This document shows positions 1 to 8,946 of a stretch of 64,000 bases of DNA, piece after piece. The translations under genes and the position numbers were made by a program. The stretch is from Muriicola marianensis (GTDB lineage Bacteria; Bacteroidota; Bacteroidia; Flavobacteriales; Flavobacteriaceae), in contig NZ_BMFH01000001.1 of NCBI RefSeq assembly GCF_014638095.1, positions 1,249,227 through 1,313,226 of the forward strand. Reading direction: 5' to 3'. A model generated the notes under the pieces. The model made no database searches. It was not told the origin of the DNA and saw nothing but the letters and a program-made list of their open reading frames with translations. The stretch's first letter is position 1, and every line of letters begins with the position of its first letter.

Positions 1-852
1 GCCTCCACTAGCCTCCAAATCCGAGGCTGATGCCCCGGAGAATTCTACCGTAACACTATCATCATCGGTAATGGTATAGGTAGTGGTGGTCTGTGCACCT
101 AAACTCGCATCCCCCGTAGGTGCACTTAAGGTTAATCCAATCGTCTCACTGGGATTCTCCACTATTGCATCATCCACAATCGATAAGGTCGGGATCGCGA
201 TCTCCGTGCCCGCTGTCCCATCATAGGTCCCCGCCGGGATATTAACCACCTGAGGAGAAGTAAAACTGTAATCCGTGCCCCCTCCGGTAGCCGTACCGCC
301 CGTGGCCGTCACCGTCACCGTAGTGGCCGCCGTGACCGTTCCGGTAACATACAACGTTGGAAGATTACCTCCACTGGCCTCCAGATCCGAGGCCGTAGCG
401 ATTGAGAACTCCACCGTCACACTGTCATCATTGAGAATAGTACCTATACCTGTGTCGTCTGTGATCGCACCCTGATCGGTATTAGTCAAAACCACGGAAA
501 GTGTTTCATCCGGTTCAACTTTTAAATCAGAATTGGTAACAACTGTGATAGTCGTCGACAAGGACAATGCGGGAAGAATGACCTGGGAATCATTATCTAC
601 ATAATCTGAATCTGCAACAGTCGCGGATCCGTCATTTGTTATGTAATCTATCGTCGTATCAGAAACAAAAGCTAATGAAGTTGAGACTGTAAAAACGAGA
701 TTCCCTCCTTCTGACACAGAAACATCATCTATTGTGATATTCTGGCCAAGGACAGCGCTACTGACAAACAAAATTGAAAAGGTAAGGAAGCCCGAGGACC
801 GAATTGACTTGACCAGATTACTTGCCCAGTGAAATAATGAATTTCTTTTCAT
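1..852 (-). CDS. secreted Calx-beta repeat protein (N-terminal part)
   Basis: Open minus-strand frame from an ATG at 852 through the left edge (284 codons visible, no stop). The N terminus is a signal peptide: basic MKRNSLFHW, then a hydrophobic run FLTFSILFVSSAVLG. After it come beta-rich, acidic repeats with Calx-beta hallmarks such as PSETIGLTL and TITDDDSVTVEFS. Two successive repeats share the phrase SDLEASGG, about 122 residues (366 bp) apart. Calx-beta domains bind calcium in large surface or adhesion proteins. With SprA and a PorP-like protein nearby, a type IX-secreted surface protein is plausible, but the C-terminal sorting domain would lie outside the window. Function unknown. Confidence 0.85.
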   Translation of the reverse strand, partial: MKRNSLFHWASNLVKSIRSSGFLTFSILFVSSAVLGQNITIDDVSVSEGGNLVFTVSTSLAFVSDTTIDYITNDGSATVADSDYVDNDSQVILPALSLSTTITVVTNSDLKVEPDETLSVVLTNTDQGAITDDTGIGTILNDDSVTVEFSIATASDLEASGGNLPTLYVTGTVTAATTVTVTATGGTATGGGTDYSFTSPQVVNIPAGTYDGTAGTEIAIPTLSIVDDAIVENPSETIGLTLSAPTGDASLGAQTTTTYTITDDDSVTVEFSGASASDLEASGG

Positions 853-951
853 ATACAATCCCAAACAGGTAATGTATTTGCACTTTCATCGACAAACAAC
901 ACTCCAAAAAAAGGGAATCAATAATAAGAAAAATACATCCCCTACACTAAT

Positions 952-975
952 AAAAAGGCCATATTAACCTTTTTT
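952..975. terminator. possible bidirectional terminator after fabD
   Basis: AAAAAGG at 952-958 can pair with CCTTTTT at 968-974 around a 9-nt loop. The stem is A/T-rich and has T runs on both strands. It lies between the 3' end of fabD and the start of the Calx-beta gene. The stem is weak. Confidence 0.4.
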
Positions 976-1012
976 CAGTTATACGGTGTGTATTCTCAGA
1001 TATAAGCTGGTT

Positions 1013-1903
1013 TTAACCTTCCGGGAGCTCTGCAGAAGAAGCGACTGCATTGGGGTCGATCTTTTTCACCAGCCCCTGCAATACCTTGCCCGGGCCAACC
1101 TCGGTAAAATCAGAGGCACCGTCTGCGATCATCTGCTTCACGCTCTGTGTCCAGCGTACCGGTGCCGTGAGCTGGGCGATCAGGTTCTTCTGGATTTCGG
1201 AAGCCTTTTTTACTGCTGCAGCAGTTACATTCTGGTAGATCGGGCAGGCTGGTTCCGCGAAGCTCGTACTTTCTATAGCCGCAGCCAATTCTTCCCTGGC
1301 GGGTTCCATCATCGGCGAATGGAAGGCCCCACCTACCGGCAACACCAGTGCTCTTCTCGCTCCGGCTTCCTTTAGTTTTTCGCAGGCTTTTTCCACGGCA
1401 CTGATCTCTCCGGAGATCACAAGCTGGCCGGGACAATTGTAGTTGGCGGGTACCACTACCCCTTCGATAGAAGCACAGATCTTTTCCACTACCTCATCTT
1501 CCAGCCCTAAAACTGCGGCCATGGTACTCGGGGTCTTTTCACAGGCCTTTTGCATGGCCATCGCACGTTTTGATACGAGGGTAAGCCCATCCTCGAATTT
1601 GAGGGCGCCGTTTGCAACCAGGGCAGAAAATTCTCCCAGGGAATGACCGGCCACCATGTCGGGCCGAAAACCATCGCCCAGGACCCTGCTGAGAATGACA
1701 GAATGTAAAAATATCGCCGGCTGGGTTACCTTGGTCTCCTTCAACTGGTCTGCCGTGCCTTCGAACATGATATCTGTGATCGCAAAGCCTAAAATGTCAT
1801 TGGCTTCCTCGAATAATTCCTGTGCCTGTGGGTACTTCTCATACAGGTCGAGCCCCATCCCACTAAACTGTGCCCCCTGCCCGGGGAATACGTATGCTTT
1901 CAT
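1013..1903 (-). CDS. fabD: malonyl-CoA:ACP transacylase
   Basis: 296 residues, normal length for FabD, which loads malonate onto acyl carrier protein for type II fatty acid synthesis in the cytoplasm. The start MKAYVFPGQGAQFSGMG carries the family GQGAQ motif. GHSLGE holds the nucleophile Ser88, Arg113 sits in SKRAMAMQ, the catalytic His195 is in GGAFHSPMM, and YQNVTA follows near 223. All expected catalytic residues are present. It stands alone, with a -7 box at 1928-1935 just upstream, so it is probably transcribed separately from the signalling genes behind it. Confidence 0.97.
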   Translation of the reverse strand: MKAYVFPGQGAQFSGMGLDLYEKYPQAQELFEEANDILGFAITDIMFEGTADQLKETKVTQPAIFLHSVILSRVLGDGFRPDMVAGHSLGEFSALVANGALKFEDGLTLVSKRAMAMQKACEKTPSTMAAVLGLEDEVVEKICASIEGVVVPANYNCPGQLVISGEISAVEKACEKLKEAGARRALVLPVGGAFHSPMMEPAREELAAAIESTSFAEPACPIYQNVTAAAVKKASEIQKNLIAQLTAPVRWTQSVKQMIADGASDFTEVGPGKVLQGLVKKIDPNAVASSAELPEG

Positions 1904-1927
1904 CCTCGATCGAGTTTAATTTGAATT

Positions 1928-1935
1928 CAAAAATA
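1928..1935 (-). promoter_or_regulatory. Bacteroidetes -7 box for fabD
   Basis: On the minus strand the sequence reads TATTTTTG, an exact TAnnTTTG match, 25 nt before the fabD ATG. No clear TTG is seen at -33, so this is a half-supported promoter. Confidence 0.5.
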
Positions 1936-1952
1936 AGTATTTCAGGTCGATC

Positions 1953-2471
1953 CTATTCCGGTTCCTTAAACCAACTGGCATATTTCACGTAGGAATTCGC
2001 GATCCTTCGGATCTCTCCTTCACTTAGATCCTTGTTCACCTCCTTGATCTTCCTGGCCGGCATGCCGGCATATACGCTACCCGGAGGAACTATCGTTCCC
2101 TTGGTCAGCACAGCCCCAGCTGCGATAATGCTATTGGATCCCACCACACAATCGTCCATAATGATACTGCCCATCCCGATCAGTACATCATCCTCGATTG
2201 TACAACCGTGGACAATAGCATTATGCCCTATGGATACGTTATTGCCAATGTTCGTTGGGGCCTTCTGATAGGTACAGTGAATAACGGCTCCATCCTGTAC
2301 ATTCACCCTGTTACCCATCCGAATATAATGTACATCACCCCGAACCACAGCGTTGAACCAGACGCTGCATTCATCTCCCATCACCACATCCCCAACAACT
2401 GTCGCATTTTCAGCAAAAAAACAGTCCTTTCCGAATTCGGGCGACTTACCATTAACCGCTTTGATGATCAT
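1953..2471 (-). CDS. gamma-carbonic anhydrase-like hexapeptide protein (YrdA/PaaY type)
   Basis: 172 residues from the ATG at 2471. This start (MIIKAVNGKSPEFG) matches the usual start of the family and avoids a 62-nt overlap with the regulator gene behind it, which a longer frame up to 2573 would create. The body is a left-handed beta-helix made of hexapeptide repeats. His65, His83 and His88 (IGHNAIVHGC) fit the metal ligands of the gamma class. Members are trimeric and bind Zn or Fe; many have unknown physiological substrates. Probably co-transcribed with the LytTR pair, 40 nt downstream of it. Confidence 0.88.
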   Translation of the reverse strand: MIIKAVNGKSPEFGKDCFFAENATVVGDVVMGDECSVWFNAVVRGDVHYIRMGNRVNVQDGAVIHCTYQKAPTNIGNNVSIGHNAIVHGCTIEDDVLIGMGSIIMDDCVVGSNSIIAAGAVLTKGTIVPPGSVYAGMPARKIKEVNKDLSEGEIRRIANSYVKYASWFKEPE

Positions 2472-2511
2472 AACTTCACTTTGAATTTTATGTCGAATCG
2501 GGCAAACCGAT

Positions 2512-3243
2512 TCATTCGTAATGCGAAAGTAATATCTTTTTCCTGGAAGCAGAGACCGTGAGTTCCTTTCCATTGGAAAGAATTACACTGCCCCCTTTAC
2601 CTTTTTTATATCTGACCACCTCGTTGATATTTACCAGAAACGACTTGTGAATTCGAACAAAGGGGAAATCAGAAAGAGCGTCCTCGAAATACTTAAGTGT
2701 CTTGCTTACCAGAAGTTTCCTCCCTGCCAGATAGATCTCCGTGTAATTATCATCGGCCTTGCAAAACAGTATTTCCGACACATCCAGCACCTGGAATCCG
2801 TCCTGCTGAGGCAAGGTGATTTTACCCTCTACCTTCGGCGTCATGGAGGTGAGTACCCGATCCTTTAACGTTTCTTCCCGCCTGATGACTTCTTCTACAT
2901 AGGTCACAGCCCTGATCAATTCGTCTATATCGATAGGCTTCATAAGGTAATAGGCCGCATGCTGGTTGAGGGCGTCCATGGCGTATTGGTTGTAGGCGGT
3001 CACAAATACGGTCTCAAAATTTCTGTCCGGCAGTGCCTCCAGCAGGTCAAAGGCATTGCCGAAAGGCATTTCAACATCGAGAAAAACTAACTGCGGATTT
3101 ACCTTCCGGATAACCTCTACCCCTTCCGCAACCGTACCAGCCTCGCCTGAGACGGCTACCTGAGCACAATATTGTGAGAGATAATTCCGGAGGATTTCCC
3201 TGCTGGTCTGCTCGTCGTCGATTATGACTGCTTTCAGTTTCAT
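2512..3243 (-). CDS. LytTR-family response regulator
   Basis: 243 residues. The N-terminal receiver domain (about 1-120) has the acidic pocket IIDDE and the phospho-acceptor Asp56 in FLDVEMP. The C-terminal LytTR DNA-binding domain covers about 140-243. Its ATG overlaps the stop of the sensor kinase gene by 4 bp (ATGA), so the two are translationally coupled and should form a two-component pair. Target genes cannot be read from the sequence. Confidence 0.95.
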   Translation of the reverse strand: MKLKAVIIDDEQTSREILRNYLSQYCAQVAVSGEAGTVAEGVEVIRKVNPQLVFLDVEMPFGNAFDLLEALPDRNFETVFVTAYNQYAMDALNQHAAYYLMKPIDIDELIRAVTYVEEVIRREETLKDRVLTSMTPKVEGKITLPQQDGFQVLDVSEILFCKADDNYTEIYLAGRKLLVSKTLKYFEDALSDFPFVRIHKSFLVNINEVVRYKKGKGGSVILSNGKELTVSASRKKILLSHYE

Positions 3244-5207
3244 CTTCCTTTACCTAAGTTAAGTACTACACGGGTACCGGTTCCATTTTGTTCCAGATCC
3301 TCTACAATGACCTCAATCCTGGTCTTATACATATCATTGAGGATGGCTATACGCTCCTTTATATTGCGCATGGCTGTGGATCGCTGCCTTTTTTGGTGGT
3401 CTGTCTTTAATTCCGCGGACTTCTTCCTGCCTATGCCATTGTCCTCTATACAGATCTCCAGGGTATCGGTATCCTTTTTACTGACCTTCATGAAAAGTAA
3501 ACCTTTATCCTCTCTGTATCGAAGTCCGTGCCAAACCGCATTTTCCAGATAAGGTTGCAGGAGCATTGGAGGAATTGTGTAGGCTTCCCTGTCTATGGAT
3601 TTGTCTACCTCCACCTTGTATTCAAATTTGTCCGGGAAACGGGAATGTTCCAGTTTTAAGTATAATTCGAGCAACTCGAGCTCCTTGCTTAAAGAGATAA
3701 AGTCCTTTTCGGAATTCTCGAGGACGGTCCGCATCAGCTTAGAGAAATCACTCAGGTATCTGTTAGCACTCCTTTCATCACGGTTAGATATGAAATTGTT
3801 TACCGAATTCAGGGCATTGAATATAAAGTGAGGATTCATTTGAGACCTAAGTGTCTTAAGGGCCAGGAGGTTGTTCGCCAATTTCTGTTTCTGATTGCTG
3901 CGATAGAAGAAAAATGCCGTGAGTGACATCAGGAACATCCCGAACAAAAGGGAATAAATGATCCAAAGTTGCCGCTTATTGCTCTCTTCCGTAAGGCGTT
4001 GTTCTGCCAGTGCCAGATCGTATCTGCTTTGTGACAGTTCCCTCTCCTGCTCCAGGCCTGTGATCCGGTTCTGGATTGAGGCAATTTCCCGGTTCAGTTG
4101 AGTCGCTCTTGAGATCTCCTGTTCTTTTCTCAAATACAGGGTGTCAACCACCGCCACGTATTTCTGATAGGTCTCCAGCGCCTTGGTAAAATCCCCTTGC
4201 TTGCGATACACTTCAGACAGGCTCCGGGTAGCCTCTTTTTGAACCACGAGGTCCTCTTCCAGATCTGCCTCTGCAATACTCCGCTCTAAAAAGGGAATTG
4301 CCTGCGCATACTGGTCCTGAGCTATATAGGCATTTGCGATCTTATAGTTAATGCCTTGCCTTGTGACAGAATCAGCGTTCACTGCCATTCCCATCTCCGG
4401 TTTTGATGGTTTTGGGATGGCCTCCAGATCTTTCAGGCTACTTTTGCGAAGCTGGATCTCGTCCTCATACCGGCTTCTCTTATTCAGGAAATCTGCCACC
4501 TTTTCCTTTTCTTTCACCGCTCTTTGAGGGGCCTGTTTCTCTGCCTCCTTCAGTGAATTATCGTAGTAGGCACCTGCTTCTTCCATTCGATTTACACTGG
4601 CATAGGTATCCGCGATTTTGGAATTCAGATCCGGGATCTTTGGGGTGACCTGATTTTTTGTAGCTATGGTCAGGCCTTCCCGGTAATAGGCCAGGGCCTT
4701 GTTCACCTCCCCTAACCCGGCCTGGGCTTCTCCCAGGGCTTCAAAGATCTCTACCCTGTTATAAGGGGCTAAGGTCTTGTTATCCTCCAATGGTGAAAGA
4801 ATTGCGACAGCCTCCCCCCACTGACGGTTTCGGACATAGGTCTTCCCCAACGAAAGGGAAGTCATATCACTGTATCGGGTATCAAGAGCCTCCTTGTAAT
4901 TGGCAATTGCCAGGTCAAATTGCCCGTAGAATGTATATACCTCCGCCAGGAGCACAAGGGATTCAGCCAGTTCCTTCCTGTTCTCCCGTGCGTCAAGTTC
5001 AGAAATGGAGCGGGAAATATAGTCTATGCTCTTACGGATGTCGGTCGTCTTAAATGTCCTTGCAGAGTCTAAATATGCCCAGTGCCGACTTACCCTGACC
5101 TCCACATCTGCCACGTTGCTGACAGGGCTCTTGTCCTGCGTTCTCCCGAAGGTGGTCATGAGCAGGGCAAAACCGATCAAAATACATTTGTACGAATTGC
5201 GTATCAT
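3240..5207 (-). CDS. TPR-containing LytS-type sensor histidine kinase
   Basis: 655 residues from the ATG at 5207 (a TTG lies one codon upstream). Order of parts: signal peptide or N-terminal anchor (ILIGFALLMTTFG), TPR-like helical repeats over about 85-355, a coiled coil at about 360-412, one membrane segment at about 414-436 (WIIYSLLFGMFLMSLTAFFF), then a His_kinase domain with phospho-His in QMNPHFIFNALNS (residue 460) and an ATPase domain with DNGIGRK. The TPR sensor part is therefore probably periplasmic. Typical Bacteroidetes architecture. It pairs with the overlapping LytTR regulator; the signal is unknown. Confidence 0.95.
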   Translation of the reverse strand: MIRNSYKCILIGFALLMTTFGRTQDKSPVSNVADVEVRVSRHWAYLDSARTFKTTDIRKSIDYISRSISELDARENRKELAESLVLLAEVYTFYGQFDLAIANYKEALDTRYSDMTSLSLGKTYVRNRQWGEAVAILSPLEDNKTLAPYNRVEIFEALGEAQAGLGEVNKALAYYREGLTIATKNQVTPKIPDLNSKIADTYASVNRMEEAGAYYDNSLKEAEKQAPQRAVKEKEKVADFLNKRSRYEDEIQLRKSSLKDLEAIPKPSKPEMGMAVNADSVTRQGINYKIANAYIAQDQYAQAIPFLERSIAEADLEEDLVVQKEATRSLSEVYRKQGDFTKALETYQKYVAVVDTLYLRKEQEISRATQLNREIASIQNRITGLEQERELSQSRYDLALAEQRLTEESNKRQLWIIYSLLFGMFLMSLTAFFFYRSNQKQKLANNLLALKTLRSQMNPHFIFNALNSVNNFISNRDERSANRYLSDFSKLMRTVLENSEKDFISLSKELELLELYLKLEHSRFPDKFEYKVEVDKSIDREAYTIPPMLLQPYLENAVWHGLRYREDKGLLFMKVSKKDTDTLEICIEDNGIGRKKSAELKTDHQKRQRSTAMRNIKERIAILNDMYKTRIEVIVEDLEQNGTGTRVVLNLGKGR

Positions 5208-5395
5208 CAAGTAAACTTAGTCCATTTACCCCGATTTGAAAAACGGTCTCTACCGTGTTTTATCCAAAATATCAATGAATTACAGGCTTTTACTAGGCGA
5301 GAGGACTCATTCCCTCAACCAGAAGTTGCCTTCCCTCATTTCCGTTTTTTATTGAAGTTTTTCCGGTCTACTTTTCACCTGAAACAAATCCAAAA

Positions 5396-6544
5396 ATGAT
5401 GAAGACGATGAAAAAAATTGCACTAAAATCAATGGTATTCCTGGCCCTGATGTTCATGGGAACAGGTCTTGCTTCCACAACACATAAGGAAGACAAAACG
5501 AAGCCTGAGCACCCCACCGTAAGGATCGCTCTGCTGTTGGATACCAGTAACAGTATGGACGGCCTCATCAACCAGGCCAAATCACAGCTCTGGGATATCG
5601 TAAACCAGTTCACGTATGCAAAATGCGGAAATGAAGGACGTCCCAGGCTGAAGATCGCCCTTTACCAATACGGCAACAATGACCTTGCACCTGAGGAAGG
5701 TTATATTCAGCAGGTCCTGGGATTTAGCTCTGATCTGGACGAAATATCCGCTAAACTTTTCTCTTTGACCACCAACGGAGGTGAGGAATACTGCGGACAG
5801 GTGATCCATCGATCCATGAAGCAATTAGACTGGGGGAAAAATCCCGATGACCTGAAAATGATCTTTATCGCCGGTAATGAACCCTTTACTCAGGGCAGGA
5901 AGGATTTCAGGGAAGCCGTTTTAAATGCGAAGGAAAGCGACGTCATCGTCAATACTATTTTTTGCGGGACGTATACCCTGGGGATCAATACCCACTGGCA
6001 GGAAGGCGCACGTTTGGGAGGGGGAGAATATATGGCCATAGATCACAACAGGCAGGTTGTACACGAAAAAACCCCTTATGATGAGATCATCATCAAATTG
6101 AACAAAAGGCTTAATAATACCTATGTCTCTTACGGCAGCAAGGGGGCGGATCGAATGGCCGTACAGGCACAGCAAGACGCAGAGGCGATGGAGTTACAGG
6201 AAGCGGTAGCCGTCAAACGGGCCGTTAGCAAGAGTTCCGCCTATTACAACAATTCAGGATGGGACCTGGTTGATGCATCTTCCCGGGAAGATTTTGATCT
6301 GGACGGAGTGCGTAAGGAAACGCTACCTGAAACGCTGAGGGGAAAGTCGGATCGTGAAATAAAGGCATATCTGGATGAAAAAAGAGAGGAACGCAGGAAA
6401 ATCCAGGCAGAGATCCAACAGACCAACCTTAAGAGAGAAACTTATTTAAAGGATCTCCAAAAGAATGAAGCGGGAGAACTGGAAAAGGCGATCCTAGAGG
6501 CAATCAAAAAACAAGCTTCGAAAAAGAACCTGTATTGGGAGTAA
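5396..6544 (+). CDS. secreted VWA-domain protein
   Basis: 382 residues with a signal peptide (KSMVFLALMFMGTGLA). A von Willebrand A domain begins near residue 44. Its MIDAS motif DxSxS is clear in LLDTSNSMDG, so metal-dependent ligand binding is likely. The C terminus (about 300-382) is highly charged and probably a long helix rich in K, E and R. The gene may begin at 5396 or at the later ATG at 5408, since the first codons read MMKTMKK. It stands alone between the sensor kinase and a convergent PorP-like gene. The biological role is not known. Confidence 0.85.
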   Translation: MMKTMKKIALKSMVFLALMFMGTGLASTTHKEDKTKPEHPTVRIALLLDTSNSMDGLINQAKSQLWDIVNQFTYAKCGNEGRPRLKIALYQYGNNDLAPEEGYIQQVLGFSSDLDEISAKLFSLTTNGGEEYCGQVIHRSMKQLDWGKNPDDLKMIFIAGNEPFTQGRKDFREAVLNAKESDVIVNTIFCGTYTLGINTHWQEGARLGGGEYMAIDHNRQVVHEKTPYDEIIIKLNKRLNNTYVSYGSKGADRMAVQAQQDAEAMELQEAVAVKRAVSKSSAYYNNSGWDLVDASSREDFDLDGVRKETLPETLRGKSDREIKAYLDEKREERRKIQAEIQQTNLKRETYLKDLQKNEAGELEKAILEAIKKQASKKNLYWE

Positions 6545-6560
6545 GGAAAAGGAGTATTGG

Positions 6561-6596
6561 AAAAGGACTTCGGGATGATACCAGGAGTCCTTTTTT
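6561..6596. terminator. bidirectional terminator between VWA and PorP-like genes
   Basis: AAAAGGACT at 6561-6569 pairs with AGTCCTTTT at 6586-6594 and is followed by TTTTTT on the plus strand. The minus strand has T runs as well. It sits exactly between two convergent genes. Confidence 0.85.
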
Positions 6597-7590
6597 AATT
6601 CGCAGCAGGGCAGAAACAGTCGTACCTGTTCTGCCTTTCCGGACCGAAATCATACCCGAGAGTGATCTGGTGGAAACCGCCGTTATCGAAACGAATATCC
6701 CCATTCTGGTAGGAATAATTATAAGAGAACATAAAGCGGTTGTAGTTCAGTCCGATGATAGGCGTAAAAAGCTGAAGCCGTTGCTCCCCAAACTGACCGT
6801 TGGCCTGGTATTGAGCCCCGTCAAAACTGCGGCGATAGGAAAGTCCGGCCCATACCGTTCCGAAGGATACATCCCTGTACACCTTCGCATTGATATCTAC
6901 GGTTTCCTCCTCTGTAAATTCTGTTAACTGGAAAAGAACGGAAGGTTCGACCCTCCAGTCGCCCTTTCCGAAAATATAGCCCACAGAGAATAAATATCTT
7001 CTCAAATTGTCGAATTCAATAGCCGTATAGAGGTCCCGACCTGTACCCAGTGCATTGAGAAGGGTGGCATGGGCATAGAATTCCATGTAGTTGTAAGACA
7101 TCCCGAAATCGACATTGAAATACCCCACGCTGTTCCTGGCTCCACTGATAATTGGATCCGGGATCACGGACCTGAATTCCGTTTCATCCAGACTGCTCAA
7201 TATAAATCCGGCGCTGAGACCAAAAGACAGCTGGTTGAGTAGTCTGATATCCTCACCAAATTGCAAATGGTGAGCGTAGGTCGCCTTTAATCCGGTTTGA
7301 GAATGGTAGCCGTTGGCATCGTTAAACAGGATGGCCCCTACCCCACTGGGAGTTTCACCTATTCGGTAATTCACACTTAATGTCTGTAGATTTGGTGCCT
7401 CATCAACGTTGAACCATTGCTTTCGGGCTGTAAGCCTGATCTTACCTCCGGGACCGATCCCCGCCATGGAGGGGTGCACTAGGTAATAATTGTCTGAGAG
7501 ATAATCAAAATAAACCGGAATTCCCTCCTGCGCCTGGACAGCACCGAGATAACTCAGGGAAGCGAGCAAAAATAAAAGGATTTTTCTCAT
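6595..7590 (-). CDS. PorP/SprF-family outer membrane protein
   Basis: 331 residues. A signal peptide (ILLFLLASLSYLGAVQAQ) is followed by the family's conserved opening, with YNP-like LVHPSMAG and KIRLTARKQWF, and then alternating beta-strand segments ending in an aromatic-rich barrel (YNYSYQNGDIRF, ITLGYDF). The family sits in the outer membrane and assists type IX secretion, commonly anchoring a partner adhesin such as SprB. No large adhesin gene is directly adjacent, so the partner is unknown. It is a paralogue type, not necessarily SprF itself. Confidence 0.9.
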   Translation of the reverse strand: MRKILLFLLASLSYLGAVQAQEGIPVYFDYLSDNYYLVHPSMAGIGPGGKIRLTARKQWFNVDEAPNLQTLSVNYRIGETPSGVGAILFNDANGYHSQTGLKATYAHHLQFGEDIRLLNQLSFGLSAGFILSSLDETEFRSVIPDPIISGARNSVGYFNVDFGMSYNYMEFYAHATLLNALGTGRDLYTAIEFDNLRRYLFSVGYIFGKGDWRVEPSVLFQLTEFTEEETVDINAKVYRDVSFGTVWAGLSYRRSFDGAQYQANGQFGEQRLQLFTPIIGLNYNRFMFSYNYSYQNGDIRFDNGGFHQITLGYDFGPERQNRYDCFCPAAN

Positions 7591-7622
7591 CTAGGATGGA
7601 ACAAGGTGATTGGCCGGGTGTT

Positions 7623-7630
7623 CAAATATA
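7623..7630 (-). promoter_or_regulatory. -7 box for the PorP-like gene
   Basis: The minus strand reads TATATTTG, an exact TAnnTTTG match, 32 nt before the ATG. The nearest upstream TTG is only 13 nt away, so the -33 element is not convincing. Confidence 0.5.
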
Positions 7631-7687
7631 AAGTATAACGGTTCAATACAGACATTATTATATCTTCTCCAGCCCGAAAAATGGTTG

Positions 7688-7695
7688 TATTTTTG
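7688..7695 (+). promoter_or_regulatory. -7 box for nfu, decides the start codon
   Basis: TATTTTTG, an exact TAnnTTTG match, lies 15 nt before the ATG at 7711. An in-frame ATG at 7681 would lie upstream of this box, which argues for the later start. Confidence 0.55.
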
Positions 7696-7710
7696 CATAA
7701 AATAAGGACT

Positions 7711-8610
7711 ATGAAAGAGTATGTCATTACGGTGAAGGAAACAAATAACAAGGCCATCCTGAAATTCGAGGCCAACCACTTCCTTACAACCCAGTCTAAT
7801 TACGAATTCAAGAACATCGATGAGGCTAAGGCCTCTCCCCTTGCCCAGCAATTGTTTTACCTGCCTTTTATCAAGACAGTCTACATTTCGGGCAACTTTA
7901 TAGCCCTGGAGCGATATGACATTGTGGAGTGGGATGATGTAAGGGATGAAGTGGCGCAACAATTGGTGGAATATTTGAATTCCGGTGCCCCCGTGATCAT
8001 TGAGGATACACCAAAGGCCAGTGTTCCTGTAACCCTGTACGCCGAGGTGACACCCAACCCTGCGGTCATGAAATTTGTAGCCAACAAGAAGCTGGTACCC
8101 GCTTCTTTTGAATTCAAGAATATAGACGAGGCCAAAGACTCAGAACTGGCCCGGGCCCTCTTCCATTTGCCCTTTGTAAAAGAGGTATTCATGGATGAGA
8201 ATTACATATCAGTGACCAAATTTGAGATGGCAGACTGGAATGAGATCACCATGGAACTCCGTGAGATGATCAGAAACCATATTGCCCAAGGAAAAGAGAT
8301 CGTTTCAGACAAGGCTGAAAGTACCGTTCATAAAAATGCTGAAAAAAATGGTGCTCCCCTGGCAGAAGATGAGACTTCCCTTCAGATCATACAGATCCTT
8401 GAAGAATATGTAAAACCGGCGGTGGCCAGCGACGGTGGAAATATCCTTTTCCAGTCCTATGATGAAAAGGACCGCACCGTCAATGTTATCCTTCAGGGGG
8501 CATGCAGCGGATGTCCATCCTCTACCTTTACCCTGAAAAATGGGATAGAAACCATGTTGAAGAACATGCTGGGTGATAAGGTGAACGAAGTGGTTGCCAT
8601 TAATGGTTAA
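7711..8610 (+). CDS. Nfu-type iron-sulfur scaffold with duplicated N domain
   Basis: 299 residues from ATG 7711; the in-frame ATG 30 nt earlier lies before the promoter box. Two Nfu_N domains in tandem cover about 1-95 and 108-195. They are recognisable by the repeated phrases FEFKNIDEAK and LPFVK/LPFIK. A C-terminal NifU domain (about 222-299) carries the cluster-binding pair Cys265 and Cys268 in GACSGCPSSTF. The protein carries [4Fe-4S] clusters to apo-proteins in the cytoplasm. The doubled N domain is common in Bacteroidetes. Dodecin follows 70 nt downstream. Confidence 0.93.
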   Translation: MKEYVITVKETNNKAILKFEANHFLTTQSNYEFKNIDEAKASPLAQQLFYLPFIKTVYISGNFIALERYDIVEWDDVRDEVAQQLVEYLNSGAPVIIEDTPKASVPVTLYAEVTPNPAVMKFVANKKLVPASFEFKNIDEAKDSELARALFHLPFVKEVFMDENYISVTKFEMADWNEITMELREMIRNHIAQGKEIVSDKAESTVHKNAEKNGAPLAEDETSLQIIQILEEYVKPAVASDGGNILFQSYDEKDRTVNVILQGACSGCPSSTFTLKNGIETMLKNMLGDKVNEVVAING

Positions 8611-8680
8611 TAGGCTCCTGTTTATTTGTATTTGTCTCAATTTCTTTCGACCTTTAAAAGAACCATAAAATCAATACAAC

Positions 8681-8881
8681 ATGGCAATTTTAAAAGTTAT
8701 AGAAGTGCTTGCAAATTCCAGTAAAAGCTGGGAAGAGGCAACCCAAAACGCAGTAGAACAGGCGTCCAAAACCGTTAAGAATATCCGCTCTGTCTATGTG
8801 CAGGAACAAAGCGCGACCGTAAAAGGTGGAAAGGTCGATGATTACAGGGTCAATGTGAAGATCACATTCGAAGTCAGCTAA
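8681..8881 (+). CDS. dodecin (flavin-binding storage protein)
   Basis: 66 residues, the normal size of dodecin. The sequence shows the family pattern [16 protein letters not shown], then [12 protein letters not shown], then the beta-strand [10 protein letters not shown]. Dodecins form hollow dodecamers that bind flavins or CoA derivatives and buffer free flavin. A strong terminator follows 20 nt after the stop. Confidence 0.95.
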   Translation: MAILKVIEVLANSSKSWEEATQNAVEQASKTVKNIRSVYVQEQSATVKGGKVDDYRVNVKITFEVS

Positions 8882-8898
8882 AAAATCAACGCATACGA

Positions 8899-8926
8899 AA
8901 AGCACCTTTGAGGGTGCTTTTTTTTT
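8899..8926 (+). terminator. terminator after dodecin
   Basis: AAAGCACC at 8899-8906 pairs with GGTGCTTT at 8913-8920 over a 6-nt loop, followed by a long T run. It is a textbook intrinsic terminator. Confidence 0.9.
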
Positions 8927-8946
8927 GCCGAAAAACCATTGCAGCC

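Noticed and set aside
67-475. Val/Pro-rich plus-strand frame near the left edge
   Set aside because: A shadow of the Calx-beta repeats on the other strand.
1-740. possible CRISPR-like repetition
   Set aside because: The repetition is in frame, 366 bp long and codes for protein domains; no short direct repeats with spacers.
2472-2573. longer N terminus for the gamma-carbonic anhydrase
   Set aside because: It would overlap the LytTR gene and lacks family similarity; the ATG at 2471 fits better.
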